DNA of 5,417 bases from Candidatus Kapaibacterium sp. (GTDB lineage: Bacteria > Bacteroidota > Ignavibacteria > Kapaibacteriales > UBA2268). Shown here one piece after another: positions 1 through 5,417 of this stretch (its first letter is position 1; each line of letters begins with the position of its first letter). The notes under the pieces are model-generated. The model had not been told where the DNA came from. It saw only the letters and a program-made list of their open reading frames with translations, and searched no databases. Both the position numbers and the translations under genes were made by a program. The stretch is from positions 1-5,417 of the forward strand of contig CALHRB010000229.1 in the NCBI GenBank assembly GCA_938038165.1, in the 5' to 3' direction.

Positions 1-1
1 A

Positions 2-685
2 ATGACCCAACCAATGAAGGCTCAGATTTCCACCATCCAGACTGCTATCCTGACCATATTTACTTTTCTTTTGGGATTCACTTTTGCTATGGCACTTTCG
101 CGATTTGACAACAGAAAACAAATGGTTGTTAAGGAATCTAACGCCATTGGAACAGCTGTTTTAAGGTCAAAACTGTTGCCTGAAAATCAACGTGCCAAAA
201 TGATTGAATTGTTTAAGCAATATGTTAACGTTGAATTTAGCATTACTTCAAGAGCTAATGTTCCTTTGGAAGAAAGAAACAAGCAAAACCTGGAAGCAAA
301 ACGACTTCAAACACTAATGTGGGACGAAGCTTTCGCGGCTACTGAAAAGAATCCCATTTCTGTACCAGCTGGTTTGTTTGCCACTTCTATAAATCAGTTA
401 ATTGATATAAAGACCGAAAGAGACATTGCTATTTCTAATCACGTTCCTGAAATTGTATTATTCGGACTTGTATTATTTGCCGCCTTAGCACTTGGGATGC
501 TGGGTTATGGTAATGGTTTAGCAGCTACCCGGGCAATTTTTCCGTCAATAATTTTATGTTTTGTCATTACCATTTCGTTTATACTCATCATAGATCTTGA
601 CAGACCCAATCGTGGTCTAACTAAAGTAAGTCAGGAAAGTATGGTTAACTTGATGAAGATCATCAATAAGGTTAGTAAAGAATAA
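2..685 (+). CDS. Bestrophin-like (DUF4239) integral membrane protein, probably 5'-partial
   Basis: I recognise this as the bestrophin-like DUF4239 family from two conserved blocks. One is a first membrane helix ending LLGFTFAMALSRFD, followed directly by ESNAIGTAVLRSKLLP and a helix ending EYV-like (KQYVNVEF), at residues 22-79 of the visible part. The other is the C-terminal IDLDRPNRGLTKVSQE at 197-212. Membrane segments are predicted by eye at about 13-33, 149-170 and 178-198, with a charged helical region of about 110 residues between the first and second. Family members usually start with another membrane helix before this one and run to roughly 250 residues, so the ATG at base 2 is probably internal and the true start lies left of the window; the frame stays open to the edge. 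The biochemical role is not established. The name reflects distant similarity to bestrophin anion channels, and channel activity here would be inference. Nothing nearby suggests a partner gene. Confidence 0.85.
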   Translation: MTQPMKAQISTIQTAILTIFTFLLGFTFAMALSRFDNRKQMVVKESNAIGTAVLRSKLLPENQRAKMIELFKQYVNVEFSITSRANVPLEERNKQNLEAKRLQTLMWDEAFAATEKNPISVPAGLFATSINQLIDIKTERDIAISNHVPEIVLFGLVLFAALALGMLGYGNGLAATRAIFPSIILCFVITISFILIIDLDRPNRGLTKVSQESMVNLMKIINKVSKE

Positions 686-725
686 AATCTAAAAAAATAC
701 GATTAATTTTAATTAGAATAAAAAC

Positions 726-786
726 AATCAAAGAAACATCTGTTGAGTTTATATATAAATGTAAGACTGATGCTTCGTTGATTTTT
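726..786 (+). terminator. Candidate Rho-independent terminator of the bestrophin-like gene
   Basis: Bases 726-740 pair with 769-783 in 13 of 15 positions (mismatches 736/773 and 732/777), leaving a 28-base loop. The right arm runs straight into a T-tract (782-786). The loop holds a small perfect AT palindrome at 748-759. The hairpin begins 41 bases after the stop codon at 683-685, a sensible place for transcript termination. The stem is imperfect and A/T-rich, so strength is uncertain. Confidence 0.4.
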
Positions 787-873
787 CCAACATTCAAATA
801 TTATCTTTATCAATTGTAATCTCAACTGTTAATTTTTACATTAAATCCAATATTGTAATTTATACTTTTTATC

Positions 874-898
874 TTATTTTATTTTATTTTGTTTTGTT
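874..898 (+). repeat. Five-copy pentanucleotide tandem repeat (TTATT x3, TTGTT x2)
   Basis: Three copies of TTATT are followed without interruption by two copies of TTGTT, so all five units differ only by one A-to-G transition. The array ends 47 bases before the -33 element of the promoter at 946-976. Such short arrays can change copy number by strand slippage; whether this one varies or affects transcription is not shown by the sequence. In such AT-rich DNA it may be chance composition. Confidence 0.6.
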
Positions 899-945
899 CC
901 AATTCATTTTTAAAACAAAAAAAATTAGTTCGCTGAAATAGAATT

Positions 946-976
946 TTTGATTTTTTTTGCAATTATTTTAATTTTG
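946..976 (+). promoter_or_regulatory. Bacteroidota-type promoter for the lipoprotein gene
   Basis: A -33 box TTTG at 946-949 is followed after exactly 19 bases by TAATTTTG at 969-976. This matches the Bacteroidota primary sigma factor (SigAb) consensus TTTG-N19-21-TAnnTTTG at every defined position. Transcription would start at roughly 981-985, giving a 5' leader of about 45 bases before the ATG at 1028. T- and A-tracts upstream (911-925) could act as an UP-like element, which is inference. Confidence 0.7.
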
Positions 977-1014
977 GTTACAGGCGAAAGGCGGTCAAAA
1001 AAAATGAATTAAAT

Positions 1015-1021
1015 AGGAGGG
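1015..1021 (+). promoter_or_regulatory. Strong Shine-Dalgarno sequence fixing the lipoprotein start
   Basis: AGGAGGG sits six bases before the ATG at 1028, an ideal anti-Shine-Dalgarno match and spacing. It decides the start in favour of this ATG over an in-frame TTG at 1073 that would give a more typical signal peptide but has no such site before it. Most Bacteroidota genes lack a clear Shine-Dalgarno sequence, so its presence is notable. Confidence 0.8.
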
Positions 1022-1027
1022 TTAATT

Positions 1028-1603
1028 ATGTTGTGCTTCTCATCATATTCAAATACCTTCAATTTGTTTTCTTTGAAAATTTGCTTACTTTTGCTTACAA
1101 TAATCATTTTTTCTGCCAATTGTAATAAAGAAGAGGCAATTCAATCTCCAAATAATCCCAATGGAGAAACAGTCCAGATGCCTCGTCCAACTGATTGGAT
1201 ATTAGGCACTTGGCAGGGAACAATTCCTGCGGGTTCACAATTTGCCGGGAAACAAGTGCGTTTATTTATTGAAAAAGTGTCTGCCCCAGTTAGCGGGTCG
1301 GTCGTTGGTTATAATTACCAAGGCAGTTTTACCTGGGATTATCAAGGTTCGAATGAATGGACAGTGAACTTCAAGAATCCCATGTCAAACAATGATAGTT
1401 ATGTATGGTGGATCTATGATAAATTATTTGATATAGAAACTTTTCGTTGCGAGATTTTTTCCAATACTAATCATGTGGTTTTGTCAACAACTCAAATTGG
1501 TTCTAAAAATACAAAGCCTACGGTAGTTAATCTCTTTCTTACAGCTACAATAAATGGCATTAGCGAGACCGATCAATACATGCTAACAATGAGTAAACAA
1601 TAA
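1028..1603 (+). CDS. Small exported protein, probable lipoprotein of unknown function
   Basis: I do not recognise a named family. The 191-residue product begins with an unusually long, weakly charged N-region (residues 1-16, no Lys or Arg before K17), then a hydrophobic stretch at 18-29 and a Cys at 32 followed by NKEE. This resembles a lipoprotein signal peptide, but the residue before Cys is Asn (SANC), which breaks the usual lipobox rule of Gly, Ala or Ser at -1. A low-complexity Pro/Asn linker (36-54) follows, as in many Bacteroidota lipoproteins. The rest, about 57-189, is rich in alternating hydrophobic and aromatic residues with a WILGTWQG motif at 57-64, which recalls the first strand of lipocalin-like (calycin) beta-barrels; that fold is inference. 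The gene has its own promoter and Shine-Dalgarno sequence, seems monocistronic, and faces the converging T9SS gene. The likely location is the periplasm or outer membrane. Confidence 0.85.
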   Translation: MLCFSSYSNTFNLFSLKICLLLLTIIIFSANCNKEEAIQSPNNPNGETVQMPRPTDWILGTWQGTIPAGSQFAGKQVRLFIEKVSAPVSGSVVGYNYQGSFTWDYQGSNEWTVNFKNPMSNNDSYVWWIYDKLFDIETFRCEIFSNTNHVVLSTTQIGSKNTKPTVVNLFLTATINGISETDQYMLTMSKQ

Positions 1604-1665
1604 GTCGTTTCATTCTATAAAATACAAATAAAGCAATTATATGTTGATTGTGTTAAAAGATAATT

Positions 1666-1734
1666 TAAAGTGAGTTGCAAAGCTTTGTTGAAAATCCGCC
1701 TTATCGCCTAAAACGTGCTTTGCGACTCACTTTA
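1666..1734 (+). terminator. Long 18-bp hairpin, probable terminator in the convergent gap
   Basis: Bases 1666-1683 pair with 1717-1734 over 18 consecutive positions, with a single U-G wobble (1676/1724) and a 33-base loop. It starts 63 bases after the lipoprotein stop and 138 bases beyond the end of the opposite gene. Only a short T-run is present at the end of the right arm, so it is not a textbook intrinsic terminator. The wobble pairs as U-G only in the plus-strand RNA; in the minus-strand RNA it becomes an A-C mismatch, which suggests the structure acts mainly on the lipoprotein transcript. Confidence 0.5.
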
Positions 1735-1804
1735 TAATTAAAACTACTCCACTTTTTTTAAAAAATTGATTATCTTATTTTCAACTGGATTGATTGATAA
1801 CTTC

Positions 1805-1846
1805 AGTAGATTAAGGAAAAGATGGCTAAATCAATTATAATCTACT
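1805..1846 (-). other. 9-bp inverted repeat downstream of the T9SS propeller gene
   Basis: AGTAGATTA at 1805-1813 is the exact reverse complement of TAATCTACT at 1838-1846, with a 24-base spacer. It lies 26 bases past the stop of the minus-strand gene, so it may form a 3' hairpin on that transcript. No T-tract follows on the minus strand, so I call it an inverted repeat and not a terminator. Confidence 0.35.
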
Positions 1847-1871
1847 ATCATTACCTTAGTGATATTATATC

Positions 1872-4800
1872 TTATTTTTTGATGATTTTTTCTGTGTAAA
1901 CCAAATTTGTTGATTTGATTTTTACAAAATAAACTCCATCCGGGAAATTGCTAATATCAATTGAGAATATGTTCTGATTGTTAGAATAAAATTGAGTATC
2001 AAATACCTTGATTCCAAGAATATTTGAAACTTCGACAATGAAGTCATCTTCTAAAGTATTCGATAAAAATATATTGAACTTACCATTGCTCGGATTTGGT
2101 GAAATTTGCAACGTATTATCACTAATAAAGTCATTTACATTAGAAATAATATTATATGGATCGGACAAGTTTGAACAATTATTTTCGTCAAAAATTTCGA
2201 CTGAATAATCGCCTAATTCTGTTATAGTAATTGTTCTGTTAATAGAATCTTTTACAGGATTACCATTAAAATACCATTGATATGCCTTAGCCTCAGTTGA
2301 TTGCAAAGTTAAGGGAGCAATCCTTGAAATTGTTGGTTTTTGAGGTTTGGACATAGTAACTACATTGAATGTGGCAGTTGTCTTGCAACCTTCGCTGGTC
2401 GTTGCGGTCAATGAAAAATATCCCGGTGAATTAATCTTTATCTTGCGGGTTTTTTCTCCAGTTGACCATTCGTAAGAGGAAAAACCAAGTGAGCCGGCTA
2501 GTTCAAGATTAACGGAATCGCCTTCGCAAATAGGATATTTCCCAACAGTTCTGATGGTTAAATCGGGGAGATTGAGAACTGTAACTTCCACAGATCTTGA
2601 GCGAGATTTACATCCACTACCGTCGTCAATGGTCAGCGAGTAAAATCCACTTTCTTTAACAATAATCCTTTTTGTTGATTCACCGTTAGACCATAAATAA
2701 TTTGTGTAATCATTTTCAGCTTCGATAATAACGGAGTCTCCTCTGCAGATTCTTGTTTCGCCAATAACTTTTATGCTCGGTTGAGGAACATTACATTCTA
2801 TTAAAGGAGCTTCCCAAATACCTTGGCCGTAGGTAGCTGCTCTTAATTTTTTCGAAGGATAGTGAATTTCGAGCTCAGATATAATTAAATTTGGCTTTCC
2901 CTGACCATAAGGTTCCCAGAAACCAGAATTATAGTCAGAATAAAAGACACCTATATCAGTTCCGATATAAAGCCGATCTGGTGAATTTTCTTGATAAATA
3001 ATAGTATTTACAGGGACATTGGGTAAGTTACCCGAGATATTTTTCCAATTGGTTCCATCAAATTCGTAAACCTTAGAGCCAGATGAGAAACCTCCGTTAG
3101 TGATCCAAGCTCTTTTACTATTATTTGGGTCAACAGCAATATAAGTAATAGCATTGGTTTGTGGATTCGAAATGTTTTTCCAGTTTTTTCCGCCATCATA
3201 AGTAACATGTATTGTATTAAGAGTTGCGGCATAGATAGTATTGCTGTCAGTAGGAGCAAAAGCAAGAGACCTGAGGGTTGAGCCTGAAAAACTTGAAATT
3301 TTTTTCCATTGTCTGCCATTATTCCAGGAAGCCCAAACGTTTTGAAATCCAGCTATTAACTTATCAGGATTATGGGGACTAATTAAAAACGGTGTAACCC
3401 AGGCACCATTTTCACCAGTAACATTTCTGCTAATCATAGTAGAGAATGATGAACCATTTGAAGTTCTGTATAAATTTCCATTATATATGGAAAGATAAAT
3501 ATTATTTGCATTAGTCGGATCGATGGCACATTCCATCCCATCGCCACCATAAACTTTGTTCCAGGCTCCGTTTAAAAGCAAACTTGTACCATTATCCTGT
3601 GATCCAGCTATAATCATATTCGGGTTTGTAAATGAACCTCCCATTCTATAGAACTGAGTAATATTCATACCTTCGTCAACACTGAGCCATTTTTTTCCTC
3701 CATCGGTTGTTCTGTCTATTCCACCATCATTAGTTACAAATAAATCGCCTGTGATTTCATCATAGATAAGATAATGGATATCGGCATGAACTAATGGTTT
3801 GTTGTATCCTCCATACCAGTGTGTGATGTGTTCCCAATTAAAACCACCATCTTTGGATTTCCAAATATTTATTCCTCCGACAAATATTTCATCTTCGTCC
3901 CAAGGAGCAACAGCCAAGCATAAATCATACCAGCCTTGGCCGACATTTCTGTCGTTTCCAGTGCCCTGATCTCTTCCTAAAATATTTGGGGTAGCCCCAG
4001 AATTTGAACTTGCAACTGTCCAGTTAGCACCTTCGTCATAAGAAACACGAAAAGAATGGAATGGGGTTGTTGAACAAAGAGCATAAACATTCTGATTGTT
4101 AGCAGGCGTAACAGCCAGAGCAATACGATTGGCACCATTTACTTGATGGACAGAGTTCCATGTTTCACCCATATCTGTTGATTTGAAGATACTTGGATTG
4201 CTGCCGTATGTTGCTGTATATAAGATATTTGGATTGCCAGGCTTAGCAACCAGATCTTTAAAATAGCCTTGATTGTTCTTATTTATCCAGCTATTTCCAC
4301 CATCAGTAGTTTTATATATACCACTACTTGTTGCTGCAATAACAATATTGGGATTATTTGGATGAACAAACAATTTGGCAACTACTTGCTGACTGTTCAA
4401 AGCAAAAGCAAGATTTGTAACTGTCCAGCTTGCGCCTTCGTCAGTAGTTTTAATAACACCAATGGAATATGCGTTTCCACCTCCACCCCCAATTCCGTTT
4501 GCATCACCTGTAGCAACATAAGCAATTCTTGGGTTATCAAAACAAAACTGAATATCAGAAATGCCAAGAGACAGAAATTGAGTGAATGGAAACTCAGCCC
4601 AGGTTTTACCGAAATCATTTGAGTGCCAAAGCCCGCCTGATGCAGCACCAGCCCATATTGTCTTGGGTTTTGTCGGGTGAAATCTAAGTACATTGACTCT
4701 GCCAACACCTTTGTCGTCACCTCCTGATGGTGGAGGAGGGTTAGTAAATGGGCCTAGTGGTTTCCATATGATATTAGAAAGCAGTGAATTCTTTTTGCTA

Positions 4801-5108
4801 TTATTAAAAAAGTCAAAATAAGAATTTAGATACTTTGCAACATTAGGGATAGTCCCATCGGGATTTAGTCTTGTTTCCCAAAAATGCTCCCAACGTTTGA
4901 ATTGCTTCCAGCCGCCTTTCCTTAATGAATCCGGAATATCTTTCCAGATTGTCTCAATTTTGTCCCTCATCTGTTCAAAATTGTCACTCTTGCTGAGTTG
5001 AACAGATTGTAAGGTGTTTTGTGCATTTATTTCACTTGTAAAAAAATAATATAAGATTGTTAATATAAAAATGATGGAAATAATTGGTTTGATTTTCATT
5101 TTAAACAT
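1872..5108 (-). CDS. T9SS-exported BNR/Asp-box beta-propeller protein with Ig-like domains
   Basis: Numbering is from the ATG at 5108 (1078 residues). A signal peptide spans 1-29 (KMKIK, hydrophobic core, likely cut INA|Q). A conserved pre-domain follows (GGWKQFKRWEHFWETR, about 65-80), typical of Bacteroidota secreted propellers. Residues 135-770 form a sortilin/VPS10-like BNR region: eight good Asp-boxes (S/T-x-D-x-G-x-x-W) at 163-170, 221-228, 267-274, 310-317, 356-363, 418-425, 467-474 and 636-643, plus degenerate ones near 549, 594 and 724. SQDNGT (503-508) and YGGDGMEC (520-527) are further conserved blocks. Three Ig-like domains follow at about 778-845, 849-918 and 924-982; the first two keep Cys pairs 788/833 and 861/908, the third only C978. 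The end (990-1078) is a T9SS type A sorting domain with SPNPSNG, DGVYFVKI and a terminal KK. The protein is likely secreted or surface-anchored; its ligand is unknown. The BNR motif does not by itself imply sialidase activity and I see no catalytic set. A TTG at 5120 and an ATG at 5099 are alternative starts. Confidence 0.93.
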   Translation of the reverse strand: MFKMKIKPIISIIFILTILYYFFTSEINAQNTLQSVQLSKSDNFEQMRDKIETIWKDIPDSLRKGGWKQFKRWEHFWETRLNPDGTIPNVAKYLNSYFDFFNNSKKNSLLSNIIWKPLGPFTNPPPPSGGDDKGVGRVNVLRFHPTKPKTIWAGAASGGLWHSNDFGKTWAEFPFTQFLSLGISDIQFCFDNPRIAYVATGDANGIGGGGGNAYSIGVIKTTDEGASWTVTNLAFALNSQQVVAKLFVHPNNPNIVIAATSSGIYKTTDGGNSWINKNNQGYFKDLVAKPGNPNILYTATYGSNPSIFKSTDMGETWNSVHQVNGANRIALAVTPANNQNVYALCSTTPFHSFRVSYDEGANWTVASSNSGATPNILGRDQGTGNDRNVGQGWYDLCLAVAPWDEDEIFVGGINIWKSKDGGFNWEHITHWYGGYNKPLVHADIHYLIYDEITGDLFVTNDGGIDRTTDGGKKWLSVDEGMNITQFYRMGGSFTNPNMIIAGSQDNGTSLLLNGAWNKVYGGDGMECAIDPTNANNIYLSIYNGNLYRTSNGSSFSTMISRNVTGENGAWVTPFLISPHNPDKLIAGFQNVWASWNNGRQWKKISSFSGSTLRSLAFAPTDSNTIYAATLNTIHVTYDGGKNWKNISNPQTNAITYIAVDPNNSKRAWITNGGFSSGSKVYEFDGTNWKNISGNLPNVPVNTIIYQENSPDRLYIGTDIGVFYSDYNSGFWEPYGQGKPNLIISELEIHYPSKKLRAATYGQGIWEAPLIECNVPQPSIKVIGETRICRGDSVIIEAENDYTNYLWSNGESTKRIIVKESGFYSLTIDDGSGCKSRSRSVEVTVLNLPDLTIRTVGKYPICEGDSVNLELAGSLGFSSYEWSTGEKTRKIKINSPGYFSLTATTSEGCKTTATFNVVTMSKPQKPTISRIAPLTLQSTEAKAYQWYFNGNPVKDSINRTITITELGDYSVEIFDENNCSNLSDPYNIISNVNDFISDNTLQISPNPSNGKFNIFLSNTLEDDFIVEVSNILGIKVFDTQFYSNNQNIFSIDISNFPDGVYFVKIKSTNLVYTEKIIKK

Positions 5109-5112
5109 TGAA

Positions 5113-5118
5113 CTTCTC
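5113..5118 (-). promoter_or_regulatory. Weak Shine-Dalgarno favouring the ATG at 5108
   Basis: GAGAAG on the minus strand lies four bases before the ATG at 5108 and thirteen before the ATG at 5099. The possible TTG start at 5120 overlaps this site, so it could not use it. The 4-base spacing is short, so the 5099 start stays possible; all three starts keep the same signal peptide core. Confidence 0.4.
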
Positions 5119-5144
5119 AAATAATTATAAACGAAATATTAACA

Positions 5145-5191
5145 TAACTATTTATGAATAATGTATAACACATTACTCATATAAATAGTTA
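5145..5191 (-). terminator. AT-rich hairpin between the two T9SS cargo genes
   Basis: An 11-bp perfect outer stem (5145-5155 with 5181-5191) encloses two more pairs (5156-5157 with 5177-5178, next to a 2-base bulge), one mismatch and a 6-bp inner stem (5159-5164 with 5170-5175) around a 5-base loop. It begins 26 bases after the stop of the right-hand gene on the minus strand, so it is a plausible terminator or attenuating or stabilising element between the two genes. There is no long T-tract after it and the stem is nearly all A/T, so termination strength is doubtful. I find no exact TTTG-N19-21-TAnnTTTG promoter for the downstream gene in this gap. Confidence 0.4.
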
Positions 5192-5217
5192 CACTTTAAG
5201 TCAAAAAATGTTGATAC

Positions 5218-5417
5218 TTATTTATTTATAATTATTTTATCAACATAAATTTTATCAATGACAATGATTTGTAGAATATAGACACCTGGTGAAAGATTCT
5301 CAATATTAACGTTTAAATCACCATTTTGTAAATATGAACTGCTATTCTCCAAAACTTTTTGACCAGTAAGATTATATATTTTAAAAGAAAATTCCTGATT
5401 ATTTAAAATTTCCTTTT
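5218..5417 (-). CDS. 3' end of a second T9SS cargo protein (C-terminal sorting domain), partial
   Basis: Read on the minus strand, the frame is open from the right edge to a TAA at 5220-5218, giving 65 residues with no start codon in the window. The peptide has the hallmarks of a T9SS type A (Por secretion) sorting domain: FSFKIYNLTGQKVLE near residues 9-23, a beta-strand pattern, NIENLSPGVYILQI at 37-50, and an IIINK end with terminal Lys. The expected PNP motif would fall just outside the window. The domain directs export through the outer-membrane T9SS and is normally removed by the sortase-like peptidase PorU, with surface anchoring through A-LPS or release. What the cargo does cannot be told from this fragment. 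It lies in the same orientation as, and 109 bases upstream of, the propeller gene, so the two may be co-regulated. Confidence 0.88.
   Translation of the reverse strand, partial: KEILNNQEFSFKIYNLTGQKVLENSSSYLQNGDLNVNIENLSPGVYILQIIVIDKIYVDKIIINK

Larger units (their letters stand above)
686..1027. other. 342-base AT-rich intergenic region
   Basis: No convincing coding region is visible on either strand in this gap. It holds, in order, the hairpin with T-tract at 726-786, a palindrome CAATATTG near 849-856, a pentanucleotide repeat at 874-898, A- and T-tracts at about 911-925 and 951-958, a Bacteroidota-type promoter at 946-976, and the Shine-Dalgarno sequence of the lipoprotein gene at 1015-1021. 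The part from about 787 to 873 shows nothing else I can interpret. Confidence 0.7.

Noticed and set aside
1004..1012. Minimal upstream frame ATG-AAT-TAA in the lipoprotein leader
   Set aside because: Two codons in an A-rich leader are expected by chance, and no good Shine-Dalgarno precedes it.
1751..1766. T7-A6 inverted repeat in the convergent gap
   Set aside because: A T-run next to an A-run pairs trivially and has no loop or GC stem, so it is not supported as a terminator.
2008..2208. 66-codon frame on the + strand
   Set aside because: It lies wholly inside the coding region of the T9SS propeller gene on the other strand, has no Shine-Dalgarno and no recognisable protein features.
3008..3319. 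103-codon frame on the - strand
   Set aside because: It is an alternate frame of the propeller gene; its Leu-rich runs come from out-of-frame reading of repeat codons.
4269..4720. Overlapping frames at 4269-4622 (+) and 4397-4720 (-)
   Set aside because: Both are shadows of the propeller coding sequence, which here encodes well-formed Asp-boxes and a continuous domain.
1872..5108. Sialidase or other glycoside hydrolase function for the BNR protein
   Set aside because: Asp-boxes are structural motifs; I could not see a sialidase Arg triad or a clear GH74 catalytic pair, and the non-enzymatic secreted propeller class is common in Bacteroidota.
5109..5217. Promoter for the propeller gene based on TATAAT near 5122-5130 on the minus strand
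   Set aside because: No TTG or TTTG box sits at the right distance, and TATAAT is frequent by chance in this AT-rich gap.

Overview
The window is AT-rich DNA that looks like a chromosomal segment from the Bacteroidota or a related FCB-group lineage (for example Ignavibacteria or Kapabacteria). Three signs support this. Two proteins end in Por/type IX secretion (T9SS) type A sorting domains. One intergenic region carries an exact match to the Bacteroidota promoter, TTTG-N19-TAnnTTTG. One gene encodes a probable exported lipoprotein of the common Bacteroidota style. No RNA gene, CRISPR array, insertion sequence or phage gene is visible.

Layout, left to right. (1) Bases 2-685, + strand: most of a bestrophin-like (DUF4239) integral membrane protein, probably cut at its N-terminus by the window edge. 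An imperfect hairpin plus T-tract follows. (2) Bases 686-1027: a 342-base AT-rich intergenic region with a five-copy pentanucleotide repeat, a Bacteroidota-type promoter and a strong Shine-Dalgarno sequence. (3) Bases 1028-1603, + strand: a small, unrecognised, probably surface or periplasmic lipoprotein that likely folds as a beta-barrel. (4) Bases 1604-1871: a convergent intergenic region with a long 18-bp hairpin that is the best terminator candidate. (5) Bases 1872-5108, - strand: a secreted protein of about 1078 residues, made of a signal peptide, a BNR/Asp-box (sortilin-like) beta-propeller region, three Ig-like domains and a T9SS sorting domain. (6) Bases 5121-5217: a short intergenic region almost filled by an AT-rich hairpin. 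(7) Bases 5218-5417, - strand: the last 65 codons of a second T9SS cargo protein whose start lies beyond the right edge. This gene has no start codon in the window and is easy to miss.

The two minus-strand genes lie in tandem and both encode proteins that would leave the cell through the same T9SS. No secretion machinery gene is in the window, so T9SS dependence is inferred from the sorting domains alone. The two plus-strand genes have no evident functional link to them. I see no strong evidence for a new biological system; the points most worth a second look are the missed partial gene, the promoter plus Shine-Dalgarno combination, the hairpins and the N-terminus of the lipoprotein.
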